A stretch of 64,000 bases of DNA, from positions 69,333 to 133,332 of the forward strand of contig CADECP010000015.1 of NCBI GenBank assembly GCA_902825875.1. Reading direction: 5' to 3'. A program made the position numbers and the translations under genes. This document shows positions 1 through 7,894 of the stretch, one piece after another. The notes under the pieces are model-generated. The model was not told the DNA's origin, did no database searches, and worked only from the letters and a program-made list of their open reading frames with translations. The stretch comes from an uncultured Acidobacteriota bacterium (GTDB lineage Bacteria > Acidobacteriota > Blastocatellia > RBC074). Position 1 is the first letter of the stretch. Each line of letters opens with the position of its first letter.

Positions 1-19
1 CCACAAGCTCTGATCCTGG

Positions 20-145
20 AAAGTACTCGCGGAAACCACAACCCGGAAGCCGACATTCTGATTGATGTCGTCGTTCCTGTTGCGCTGAGCGGAGCGGCAA
101 TTCGCGCCATTATTGATGTACGCACCGCCACGCACCACCCGGTAC
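20..145 (-). repeat. DGR template repeat (TR)
   Basis: This is a near copy of the 3' end of the neighbouring FGE-domain gene, offset by 309 bp. Read on the minus strand, it carries AAT, AAC, AGG or ATC codons wherever the gene copy differs. In the core (about 26-142), 12 substitutions separate the copies and all 12 are at TR adenines (A to G, T or C). Non-adenine bases are identical there. One further A difference lies at 143. A single non-A difference (25 against 334) sits at the stop-proximal edge, where the initiation-of-mutagenic-homology element is expected. The layout fits a DGR: variable gene, then TR, then reverse transcriptase. The last would lie left of base 1 and is not visible. 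Confidence 0.93.
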
Positions 146-324
146 TGTCGCACCCCGATTTCGTCGCCTCGTTTTGGCTTGTGACCATAGCGAAAACGAC
201 CAAACATCGTTGGATCCCGAGGACCCGATTTCAAAAAAAAATTTTCATGCCGCTCCGCTCCGCTTCGCTCCCAAGGGTAAAGCGCAAACCAGAGCAAAGT
301 GCCAGAGGGCAAAAGTACAAAGGG

Positions 325-2886
325 CTAAAAAGTCCTCGCGGAAACCACAACCCGGAAGCCGACAACCTGAATGAAGTCGTCGTACCAGCGGCGCTGAGCG
401 GAGCGGCAACACGCGCCATCATCGATGTACGCACCGCCACGCACCACCCGGAAACCTGAGTCTTCGCCACTCAACCTTGCCGAGCCGTCATCTGGCGCAT
501 CGTTGTAGCTGTTGTGCCAGGTGTCTTCGCACCATTCCCAGACATTGCCGTGCATATCAAATAACCCGAAACCATTTGCCACCCCCAAACTGCCGACCGG
601 CACAGTTTCATTTCGATCCTTACCTTTCTTCGCTTTGCCGTAAGGACGCGAGCCGTCGAAATTTACAAATTCGGTGTTGATGGTTTCGCCGAAAGAAAAA
701 GGAGTAGTGGTTCCTGCCCGGCAGGCATATTCCCATTCCGCTTCGGTCGGCAGACGGTAAGCTCGACTGGTCTTTTTGGCAAGACGCGCACAAAATTCTT
801 TTGCATCTGCCCACGAAATTTGTTCAACCGGGCGTCGGGCGGAATCCGGTTTGTCTTTGAAGTAAGCGGGATCGGGATCAAGGTCGCGTTCGACTTTGTC
901 CCAACCGGCTACGATGCGCCATTGCGCTTGAGTGATGGTGAATTTGCCGATGTAAAACGGCGGAACTTCGACTTGGTGCTGCGGCATTTCGGTATCAATC
1001 CACGTTTCATCCCATTTGTAACGTTTGTATTCCTTGCGAACTGCAACGGCGTCTTTGTCCGAAGTTCCCATCAGGAAGCTGCCGCCGGGAATTTCTACCA
1101 TTTCCAGATTCAACTCCGGCGCTTTTGGTTCGACGAACTGGCGCGCGGTCAGCGTGAAGCGTTCTTTGACCTCGCCGTTGGGATTCAACCTAATCGTGTC
1201 AAAAGTGAATGTTTCCAGCGTCAGCGGAGTTTCAGGCTCCGGTTCAAGTTCGATCTTTTTGGTCTCGAACAGGTGTCCCAATCCAATGCGAATCAAACCT
1301 TCGCGCAGAATGTCTGCAAACTGTTGAAGTTCGTCGTCCAGCGGCAGCGACTTGTCGCCGTCTGGATGAGGCAACAGCGCGGTGAAACTGAATCGGCGAC
1401 CGATGCGGTGGGAAATGTAATCTCCGATCAGGCGCAGAATCGGCGGCAATTCGTCGCGGCGAATGCGCGTTTGCAGAGCTTCGCGGATGCCGTCGTGAAA
1501 AACGAATTGTTGCTTGTTCGGATCGGCAATGGGTTGATCGCCGTCTTTGCGACGGGCGATGCCTGCCAACAGAAATTCAGCCAGAGTTTCAGGACGCGCT
1601 TCGGCAAACATGGCCGCCTGAACCAATCGCATAACCGGCAAAGCCAGCGGCAACCACGAAAGATAAATTGCCAATTGATAAGCTTCGTCCGAAACCAGAT
1701 GACGAAATTCCGCCAGCCGCTTTTCAGCCGAAATGCTGAAAACTGGTGAGACAGGTTCCGAACCTGTCCCACCCATTTCCTGAATAGAGCTTGGCAAACT
1801 CCGGTTGTTTTCCCCCGCGCTCCCCGTGCCCCCAATGCTTGATTCCGGCCTGACTTTTAACGCGATTGCGCTGTATGGCGAACCGGGCAACATAACCATT
1901 CGCGCCCATTCGCCAATCAATTCCGGCGACAACGAAACTACCGGAAAGGCCAGATGGTCTTTGGGCAATCGCGGCTCGATCAGCAAAGCTTTATTAGGAT
2001 TGCCCGGAGCTTCGGCAGTGACGACGAATTGGGGTTCGCCCAGGGCGGTGTGTTGCCACATTCTTTCGCCGAAAACCTGAGCGATGACGACGGTTCCGGT
2101 TCGCCCCCAACGCGCCAAAGTTTCAGCCATGCGTCCGTCGCGCCAGCGCGTGGAAACTCCGTCGGTCAGCAGAACTACCAATTGCCGCTGACCTAATCGC
2201 TGCAAGCTGCCAACCGGCTGCGTCTGGCCTGTGGCAGGCGAAACCAAAACTGGTGGTTTCGCCTTCTCCCCCTGTTTGGAAGCCTGGAATCTCAATCGCC
2301 ATAAAGCGACTTCGTTGAATCCGCCGTGTTGAGTAAACAACCGCACCAGTTCTTCGGCGGTTGGTTGCCAGACGGACATGGCCGCGCCTTCTTCGACGAC
2401 GATGGCCACGGAAAACCAACGTTCGGGTGCGCTGCGAAACACGGGCGAAACAATTAACTGTTTGTTGACCGCGCTTTCGGCGGCGCGAATGGCCGTGGTT
2501 TCTTCGTCCAGTTCCAGCCGATGGGTTGAAGCGCGACGACGAGCCAATGGTCGCAAGGCTCTGCCCAAAGCCAGCGAATGCGGCAATGGTGTTACTCCGG
2601 GCAAACGGACTTCGACGGCTGGCGCGCCTTCGCTGCCTGCTCCAACTGCCGATAATCGCGCGGATTCGGCTTGTGCGGTTTGGCCGGATTCGATCGGCGG
2701 CGCAACCGTAGTCGGCAATTTCTGGGCAGGCGATTCCGAATCCTGTTCGACTTCGTGGCGCTCTTCTTCTGGTTCGACGACGGCAGAACCCAGATCAAAT
2801 TGCGTCAACCATAAAGCTTCGGCCAGTTCTCGCACGTCCAGCGGCAGATCGGCTTTGACAAATCGTTTTTGGAGTTTGATGAGCAT
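325..2886 (-). CDS. vWA-like (SAV_2336-related) protein with C-terminal FGE-sulfatase domain; DGR target
   Basis: The 853-residue protein has a short helical N-terminus, a low-complexity linker (about 35-95), a Rossmann-like vWA-type domain (about 155-335), a helical middle region (about 385-545) and an FGE-sulfatase/SUMF1 domain (about 593-853). The vWA MIDAS is degenerate: the first loop reads VVEEGAAMS instead of DxSxS, while LLTDGVS (239-245) is kept. The FGE domain shows IPGGSFLMG, LPTEAEWEYACRAG, GLFDMHGNVWEW and GFRVV. It lacks the paired cysteine site of true formylglycine-generating enzymes, so it is probably a ligand-binding C-type lectin fold. It lies downstream of MoxR, caspase-VMAP and hydrolase genes on the same strand. 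The role as sensor of a ternary conflict system is inferred. The start is ATG at 2886. Confidence 0.88.
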   Translation of the reverse strand: MLIKLQKRFVKADLPLDVRELAEALWLTQFDLGSAVVEPEEERHEVEQDSESPAQKLPTTVAPPIESGQTAQAESARLSAVGAGSEGAPAVEVRLPGVTPLPHSLALGRALRPLARRRASTHRLELDEETTAIRAAESAVNKQLIVSPVFRSAPERWFSVAIVVEEGAAMSVWQPTAEELVRLFTQHGGFNEVALWRLRFQASKQGEKAKPPVLVSPATGQTQPVGSLQRLGQRQLVVLLTDGVSTRWRDGRMAETLARWGRTGTVVIAQVFGERMWQHTALGEPQFVVTAEAPGNPNKALLIEPRLPKDHLAFPVVSLSPELIGEWARMVMLPGSPYSAIALKVRPESSIGGTGSAGENNRSLPSSIQEMGGTGSEPVSPVFSISAEKRLAEFRHLVSDEAYQLAIYLSWLPLALPVMRLVQAAMFAEARPETLAEFLLAGIARRKDGDQPIADPNKQQFVFHDGIREALQTRIRRDELPPILRLIGDYISHRIGRRFSFTALLPHPDGDKSLPLDDELQQFADILREGLIRIGLGHLFETKKIELEPEPETPLTLETFTFDTIRLNPNGEVKERFTLTARQFVEPKAPELNLEMVEIPGGSFLMGTSDKDAVAVRKEYKRYKWDETWIDTEMPQHQVEVPPFYIGKFTITQAQWRIVAGWDKVERDLDPDPAYFKDKPDSARRPVEQISWADAKEFCARLAKKTSRAYRLPTEAEWEYACRAGTTTPFSFGETINTEFVNFDGSRPYGKAKKGKDRNETVPVGSLGVANGFGLFDMHGNVWEWCEDTWHNSYNDAPDDGSARLSGEDSGFRVVRGGAYIDDGACCRSAQRRWYDDFIQVVGFRVVVSARTF
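330..453 (-). repeat. DGR variable repeat (VR) at 3' end of the FGE-domain gene
   Basis: This is the variable copy, covering residues 813-853 of the vWA/FGE protein. Compared with the template it changes codons 822 (N to D), 823 (N to D), 826 (N to C), 833 (N to R), 834 (R to W), 835 (N to Y), 838 (I to F), 839 (N to I) and 841 (N to V). The framework residues RGGAY, CRSAQR and VGFRVV are unchanged. Variation at the C-terminal end of a C-type-lectin/FGE fold is the known arrangement in DGR target proteins. Confidence 0.93.
1745..1773. repeat. 29-bp palindromic repeat, copy inside a gene
   Basis: A near-perfect palindrome built on GACAGGTT/AACCTGTC lies inside the coding sequence and encodes the in-frame stretch around residues 372-382 (GGTGSEPVSPVF). 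The same palindrome occurs in the spacer at 2899-2927. It looks like a REP-type element that entered the gene without breaking the frame. Confidence 0.75.
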
Positions 2887-2898
2887 GGTTTGTGGCTT

Positions 2899-2927
2899 GG
2901 TGGGACAGGTTACGAACCTGTCCCACC
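2899..2927. repeat. 29-bp palindromic repeat, intergenic copy
   Basis: The arms GGTGGGACAGGTT and AACCTGTCCCACC flank a 3-base centre, forming a 13-bp perfect hairpin between the MoxR gene and the vWA/FGE gene. It could attenuate transcription between the two. It matches the intragenic copy at 1745-1773. Confidence 0.8.
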
Positions 2928-2980
2928 GCTTCTCTATGCAAATCGCTATAAGCTCATTGCCTACCGGTCGCGGCGCTGAT

Positions 2981-3976
2981 TTACTCGCCGTCGGGTTCGC
3001 CGGAAAGCGCGTGCAGCAAGGCTTCGACCAGCGCGTCTTTTTCGTCGTTGTTGACGCCGTGTTCGCCTTTGATCAGATAAACGGCGTTCAGCAATTGATC
3101 GGTGGCCAGCGCGCGGTTGTCTTTCAGTTTCAGAAACTGGCCAATCAAATCCGCTGCGGTGTTGGTAATCGCAGAGTTTTGGATTCTGGCTTCGACAATG
3201 CTCGCCAGCGCGGCGTCGGTTGTCGGCGCGGGCATTTTCAGCCGCAAACATCGGCGCAAAAACGGAGCCGGAAATTCGCGTTCGCCGTTGCTGGTCAAAA
3301 TGACGAATGGAAATTGGCGGCAACGCACTCGGCCTTTGTGAATTTCGACATTCAGACCGTTGTAGTCTTTGACGGTGACGGTTTCTTCCGAATGCCGTTC
3401 GAGTTCGGGAATGATGAATTCGCCGTCTTCAAAGACGTGCAACAGGTCGTTGGGCAAATCCAGATCGCTTTTGTCAATTTCGTCAATCAACAAAGCTCGC
3501 GGACGATCCACCGGCAACAGCGCGGTTCCCAGCGGGCCGAGTTTGATATAAGCGCCAATGCCTTTTTTTTCGGCGTCTGGCAATTGCGCGTCCTGCAAAC
3601 GGCCTATGGCGTCGTATTCATAAAGCCCCTTCTTGAATTCGGAGCGCGAAGTGATCGGCCATTTCAAAACATCGCCGAGTTGCAATTGCCACGCGACTGC
3701 ATAACTGAGCGAAGATTTGCCAGTGCCGGGTTCGCCCGTCACCAACAAAGGTCGCCGCAAACACAACGCGGCGTTGACCATCCGCGCCATCACGCCTTCC
3801 GCATCGGTCTGAAAGCCCTTGCCGCGTTTTTCCAGTTCGTCGGAGGTGAACGGGTATTCGTAATCGTCGGCGACTTTGCCATCGAAACTTCGCCAGGGCG
3901 GAGCTTCGGGCAGCAAAGGATTGATGTTCTCGTTCGGTAGTTGACCGGGTTGAAATAGATTCCAGTTTTTTTTCAT
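2981..3976 (-). CDS. MoxR-family AAA+ ATPase
   Basis: This is an AAA+ ATPase of the MoxR/RavA type, typically a chaperone or remodeler paired with vWA proteins. Visible motifs are Walker A GEPGTGKSS (81-89), Walker B ALLIDEIDKSD (161-171), sensor-1 VILTSN (225-230) and an arginine-rich FLRRCLRL segment (239-246). I chose ATG at 3976 (MKKNWN) because GAAGGA lies just upstream; a longer TTG start at 3997 has no comparable site. It is the second component of the vWA-MoxR-VMAP set and presumably acts on the vWA-like partner encoded next. Length is 331 residues, normal for the family. Confidence 0.92.
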   Translation of the reverse strand: MKKNWNLFQPGQLPNENINPLLPEAPPWRSFDGKVADDYEYPFTSDELEKRGKGFQTDAEGVMARMVNAALCLRRPLLVTGEPGTGKSSLSYAVAWQLQLGDVLKWPITSRSEFKKGLYEYDAIGRLQDAQLPDAEKKGIGAYIKLGPLGTALLPVDRPRALLIDEIDKSDLDLPNDLLHVFEDGEFIIPELERHSEETVTVKDYNGLNVEIHKGRVRCRQFPFVILTSNGEREFPAPFLRRCLRLKMPAPTTDAALASIVEARIQNSAITNTAADLIGQFLKLKDNRALATDQLLNAVYLIKGEHGVNNDEKDALVEALLHALSGEPDGE

Positions 3977-4005
3977 CGAATTTTCCTTCACACGCAAAAC
4001 ATGCC

Positions 4006-4080
4006 GTGTCAGTAGCCCGACCGTCAGGAAGGGCTTGGTATTGGTGAAAAAGCCCTTGCTGACGCGCGGGCTACCGACAC
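4006..4080. repeat. Imperfect inverted repeat in operon spacer
   Basis: The arms (4006-4035 and 4052-4080) pair through GTGTC/GACAC, GTAGCCC/GGGCTAC, GTCAG/CTGAC and AAGGGCTT/AAGCCCTT, leaving a long imperfect hairpin between the caspase-VMAP gene and the MoxR gene. It may be an mRNA processing or attenuation structure, or a passive repeat like the other spacer hairpins in this window. Confidence 0.6.
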
Positions 4081-4097
4081 CTGCTTTGTTCTATGCC

Positions 4098-6044
4098 TTA
4101 TTCCATTGGCTTAAAACCGCCGCTCGCGTATGGGTTGCGGCGCGGATCGTCCCACAACAACGTCAAGTTCGCAGCCGGATGTTGTTCGTCGCCTAATGCT
4201 TCTTCCCGCAATTCGCGTATGCCAGCAGGGAAGCGATCAAGCGGATTCCGTTCGGCTTTTTCCGCCAGCGTAGTTTGAAAATGTTCGCAGTCGGTAACAG
4301 GCGCGCGCGGCCAGAAAGCGAAAGGCGCTCCACATTTCAGAGCCGTTTCCAACAAATCAAACTCCGGCGTGCCGCGCGTTGGCGGAGAGCGAAAGCCGAT
4401 CAGCGGATGGCAATCATCGTCGTTGATAAAGTGCGGCGCTAAATGACGGGTCGTCCTGAGCTTGTCGTCAGGCAGCCAGCGCACAGTCGGGCAACTCAAC
4501 CGAGCAGGCTCCGCGTGCAATTTGTCCGTCAGGGTTTGCCACGAAGCCAGATGTTTTTGACGACCGCGCCAACGCACTGCCACCGGATGACTCGCGCCCA
4601 GGTCGCTGGCTTGATGATCCCAATGTTCAGCGTCTTCGGTCAGCAAATGGTCAAGATCGAAAAAGAATTCCACCGCCAGCGAAGCTCCTAAATGAAAGCC
4701 GCGCGATTGAGCGAATCGTTTTCCCACCAAATCGGAAACGTGTCGTTGGGCGTCTTCGCGCGTGCCTTTGGTTTGGCGAACGCTGGATTCGCCTTCTGGC
4801 GTAGGCAAACTGCGCGATTGCAATTCATCCCAAAGCAGCCATTCCAAACTTTCGGCGAATGGCTGCTTTTTCCGTTTGTGCGGCATTGGCGGTTTCAGTT
4901 CAATCATCAAATGAAAATTTTGCAGGCCGGATTCTTTTTCAAAACGAGCCTTCAACGCCGCCAACTGCGCGCCATCGGCGATTTTGTTTTCCACCCATTT
5001 CCGCAAATCTTCCTGGCCGTTTTCTGTTGCTGCTCGCCAAACGAATTCGTAAACCGGTTCGGGCAGGTCCTTACCTTTTTCAGGTTGCACGCGCGCCAGC
5101 GAATGAACCATTTCATCGCGCGAAGCCGGTTTGCTGGGCGAACGATCCAGGTAACGCGACGTCTGCAAAAACGCCGCTTGCCATTGTTCGGTAGTGATTG
5201 GCAGCGGACGAATTTGCCGAATCAGTTCTCCGGTCAATCGGGCGTGCAGAAAGGCACTTTTCAAATCGCCATGCAGATCGTCATCATCGCCGTTGTGCCC
5301 GCGCAAAACCCATAACGGCGTCTGGCTGGATTTGCCAGACCGTCGCAATTTGTCGAATTCGACTTTGACGTGATTGGCCAGTTTTTCTTCAGCCAATGGC
5401 CATGTCGGATTAGCTTCCAACCAGTCGCCCACCACACGCGAAAAGTTTCCCGCCAAATCGTTGCTGGCCGTTTCGCCAGCCGAAGCGGCGTAAAGTACGA
5501 ACTGGCTCACGTCTGCCAGAGTCGCGCTTTTCGTCAATTGCTGTTTGGAAAGCCGCGCTCCATCGGCGGCCAGGTAATCGGCGCAAGCGTCAACAATCAC
5601 AACTTGTTGCGCGAATTTCTGCCAACGCTCTCCGCGCAGTGCCAGTAAAGAGGCGTTCAAATCCAGACAATGCCAGGAGTTTTCTTTGGCATCGGAGTAA
5701 TACAGCACACGCTCGCCATCGGCGGCAATGCTGCCGTGACCGCCCCAATAAATGAAAAGCGTGTCGCAATCTTCAGGCGGCAGGTTGGCCAATTCGTCTT
5801 CAATGGTGGCGTAAATTTCCCGATTGGTGGCGGGTTTGACGGCAATGCCCAATCCATCGGCGACAGCCTGTTTTTTTGGTAAAGGCGAAAGAAAGAGTTT
5901 GATTTGCTCTTTCGGCACACCGCGATCTTTCAGCCAACGCGCGACGCGGCAAGCATGCGTTGCAGCGTCCGGCAGCTTTGCGCCGAATTCAAATTGCTCG
6001 ATGCCGACGACAATGGCCCAGGTTTTTTCTGCTTCGTTTGGCAT
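4098..6044 (-). CDS. Caspase-like (C14) peptidase fused to VMAP-type C-terminal domain
   Basis: This 648-residue protein starts with a caspase/metacaspase p20-like domain (about 1-230). The catalytic His is in IYWGGHGS (His103) and the catalytic Cys in VVIVDACADY (Cys154). Residues about 240-360 are helical. The C-terminal half (about 365-648) ends in LTLLWDDPRRNP, which matches the tail of vWA-MoxR-associated protein C-terminal (VMAP-C) domains. In known ternary conflict systems VMAP proteins link the MoxR/vWA module to an effector; here the effector peptidase is on the same chain. The ATG at 6044 overlaps the stop codon of the upstream hydrolase (TAATG), so translation is probably coupled. 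The caspase call is strong; the VMAP-C call rests on the C-terminal motif and context. Confidence 0.85.
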   Translation of the reverse strand: MPNEAEKTWAIVVGIEQFEFGAKLPDAATHACRVARWLKDRGVPKEQIKLFLSPLPKKQAVADGLGIAVKPATNREIYATIEDELANLPPEDCDTLFIYWGGHGSIAADGERVLYYSDAKENSWHCLDLNASLLALRGERWQKFAQQVVIVDACADYLAADGARLSKQQLTKSATLADVSQFVLYAASAGETASNDLAGNFSRVVGDWLEANPTWPLAEEKLANHVKVEFDKLRRSGKSSQTPLWVLRGHNGDDDDLHGDLKSAFLHARLTGELIRQIRPLPITTEQWQAAFLQTSRYLDRSPSKPASRDEMVHSLARVQPEKGKDLPEPVYEFVWRAATENGQEDLRKWVENKIADGAQLAALKARFEKESGLQNFHLMIELKPPMPHKRKKQPFAESLEWLLWDELQSRSLPTPEGESSVRQTKGTREDAQRHVSDLVGKRFAQSRGFHLGASLAVEFFFDLDHLLTEDAEHWDHQASDLGASHPVAVRWRGRQKHLASWQTLTDKLHAEPARLSCPTVRWLPDDKLRTTRHLAPHFINDDDCHPLIGFRSPPTRGTPEFDLLETALKCGAPFAFWPRAPVTDCEHFQTTLAEKAERNPLDRFPAGIRELREEALGDEQHPAANLTLLWDDPRRNPYASGGFKPME

Positions 6045-7252
6045 TACGGCAACTCCTTGCTGATGGCGTCAAACACTTCGGTATTGTCCCAGTATGAACC
6101 GTGCGAATGAGGAAACGGCTGTCCGTTGTTGACTCGCAGGTCTTTGATTTCCGGTCCGTGAAAGACTCCGCGTGCGACGTAGCTCAAAAAATCTCGCGGA
6201 TCATAAATGTTCAACCAGCGGCGCGGAAAGCTTTCCGGCAATGGCTTGGCGCTGTATTCGCGGCTGACCAGCGCATTGGCTTCGTAAAGCAGCGGCGCTT
6301 GGGAACCGACAGTGACCAGCAATTCAACCGGCGGCGGATTTTCTTCCAACAGCAAATCCACACAAGCGATGCCGCCCAGACTGTGCGCCAGCAAAGTGAC
6401 TGGCTGGCCGTGCTTTTCGATTGTGCGCTCAATTGTCTGACGGATGAAATCCCGAATCGCCTGGCCGCGAGCCTGATACATCAAAATGTCTGCGGCAGCG
6501 GGAAAAGCAGCTTCAGAAACCTTGCCGCGCCGTCGTGTGCCGTAAAGCGTTGCTCCCCATTCAAAAGGCTTGGCCGCGATGGATTTCAGCTTGTCGCCCA
6601 GCCAGCCGCGAGTCCTGCCGCCCAATTTCACCAGCAACATTTCAACCAGCGCGTCGCGTTCAGCGCCATTGACGGCAATCAGACCGTCGTCCAGATCATT
6701 GGCGGGATAACGCAACACCAGCGATTGAGCAACCAAGGCGCGAGCAACTGTTTCGCGGTGTTCGCCTGTGATTCGATTGCCGCTGAAATTGAGCGCGGCG
6801 GCGAATTCAGGCGACTTCATCAAGCTGTCCGAAGCTGTTTGCCAAACTTCGCTCAACCCGCATTTACGCACTTGAGCAGTGATTTCGCCGTCATCGGCAA
6901 TTGCACGCAACAAACGACGACATTCTTCGTCGGCTCGCGCGCCGGGCAGGTTTGCTCCAGGCGGAGGCGGACACAGCCCCAACAACCGCAATTCGTAAAG
7001 CGGGTCTTCGTAAAGCACAGTCCACGAGACGACGGCCTGTTCCTCTTTTTTGCCTTGTGGGTTGGTGGAATCAAAATCTGGAATGGAAGCTCCGCCGTTA
7101 AGCAAACGCGCTCCGGCAGATTCGCCCCACAGGCACTGAACAATTTGCGGACGACGCTGAAGCGAAGAAAATCCAGTGATGATCTTTTCAAAAGAATCGT
7201 GATAGCTGGCGGCTCTGACGCCGGTTCCGTGAACAAAGATGATGCTGGACAC
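6044..7252 (-). CDS. Alpha/beta hydrolase (lipase/esterase-like), conflict-operon member
   Basis: This is a serine hydrolase with N-terminal strand IIFVHGTGV, nucleophile elbow LLAHSLGG, a likely acid in IYDPRDF and a C-terminal His in FPHSHGSYWDN. It has no signal peptide, so it is cytoplasmic. About 150 residues separate the first strand from the elbow, a large insert or cap. It is the first gene of the leftward operon and overlaps the caspase-VMAP gene by one base. I chose GTG at 7252 because an AGGAG motif lies 8 bases upstream; TTG at 7258 is too close to it. A role as a second, membrane- or ester-targeting effector is inferred from context only. Confidence 0.75.
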   Translation of the reverse strand: MSSIIFVHGTGVRAASYHDSFEKIITGFSSLQRRPQIVQCLWGESAGARLLNGGASIPDFDSTNPQGKKEEQAVVSWTVLYEDPLYELRLLGLCPPPPGANLPGARADEECRRLLRAIADDGEITAQVRKCGLSEVWQTASDSLMKSPEFAAALNFSGNRITGEHRETVARALVAQSLVLRYPANDLDDGLIAVNGAERDALVEMLLVKLGGRTRGWLGDKLKSIAAKPFEWGATLYGTRRRGKVSEAAFPAAADILMYQARGQAIRDFIRQTIERTIEKHGQPVTLLAHSLGGIACVDLLLEENPPPVELLVTVGSQAPLLYEANALVSREYSAKPLPESFPRRWLNIYDPRDFLSYVARGVFHGPEIKDLRVNNGQPFPHSHGSYWDNTEVFDAISKELP

Positions 7253-7455
7253 TGGCAATGCTCCTATAATTTATGACCGAAAGCTGATTGTGACTACATA
7301 AAACCGAGGGGCTTGGCGACAATGCGGCGCGCAGCATAACTGAGACTGACGGGCGCTCGCAATTCATTGCTTGCCTTGCCATAGATCAGTTGCTACTTTC
7401 CGATTGACCAACTTCCTGACAGTGTTTCTGATTGTTTTTTAGAGAGGTATTCGTT

Positions 7456-7598
7456 TTGCTGAAAACACTTTTGCTCAATCCGCCTTCGTTTGAGAAGTTT
7501 GATGGCGGCGCGAGTTCGCGCTGGCCTGCGACGCGCGAAATAGAAAGTTTTGGTATCCGGTTTGGCTGGATTGGGCCCACAAGTTTTGCGATTAATAC
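7456..7598 (+). pseudogene. 5' remnant of hpnJ-like B12-binding radical SAM gene
   Basis: The frame opens with LLKTLLLNPPSFEKFDGG and continues SSRWPATREIESF, the typical start of HpnJ-type (hopanoid-associated) B12-binding radical SAM proteins. A one-base deletion after 'ESF' shifts the frame: the expected WYPVWL continues in the next frame. The fragment then ends at the 289-bp mobile element. The whole central part of the gene, including the radical SAM cysteines, is missing, so it cannot be functional. Confidence 0.75.
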
Positions 7599-7887
7599 CT
7601 GATGTTACGTGATGGCAGATCAAATAAAGCGTTTGACAGTCTCTTCGTCCCGGTAGGGACGGTTGAAATTAGCGCGGCGTTTCAACGCCGGGTAGCAGTG
7701 CCTTTCTCCGCCGCGTCCTGTCAGGACGCTTGACCCCTGCTTTGGCAGAAACTCAAGCGTCCCTACAGGACGCCGATTCATTCGCTGCTTTTCCCGGCAG
7801 TGAACTGCCGGGCTAATATCAAACCGTCCCTGCCGGGACGAAAACCGTGTTAAACCCAATGTTCGATTCTTTAGCGCGTAACATCAG
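7599..7887. mobile_element. 289-bp MITE-like palindromic element, copy 1
   Basis: The element is bounded by inverted termini CTGATGTTACG and CGTAACATCAG and is flanked by the direct repeat TTAATAC (7592-7598 and 7888-7894), a 7-bp target-site duplication. Inside are several short palindromes (for example GTCCCGGTAGGGAC and CCCGGCAGTGAACTGCCGGG), so most of it can fold. It encodes no plausible protein. A second copy of equal length lies inverted at 22675-22963. It is best read as a non-autonomous element moved by a transposase encoded elsewhere. Confidence 0.85.
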
Positions 7888-7894
7888 TTAATAC

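Noticed and set aside
20..453. Simple tandem duplication as explanation of the repeat pair
   Set aside because: Random divergence would hit all four bases; all 12 core differences are at adenines of one copy only.
325..2886. FGE-sulfatase domain as the activating enzyme for the sulfatase at 52010-53416
   Set aside because: True formylglycine-generating enzymes need a cysteine pair about five residues apart in the C-terminal part; here that position holds Asp822/823 and the region is hypervariable. Distance and context also argue against it.
2378..3940. 520-codon plus-strand frame opposite the conflict operon
   Set aside because: It is the antisense shadow of the vWA/FGE and MoxR genes, with no domain of its own.
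7599..7887. CRISPR array suggested by repeated palindromes
   Set aside because: The palindromes differ from each other and have no regular spacer length; the unit is a bounded element with a second full-length copy.
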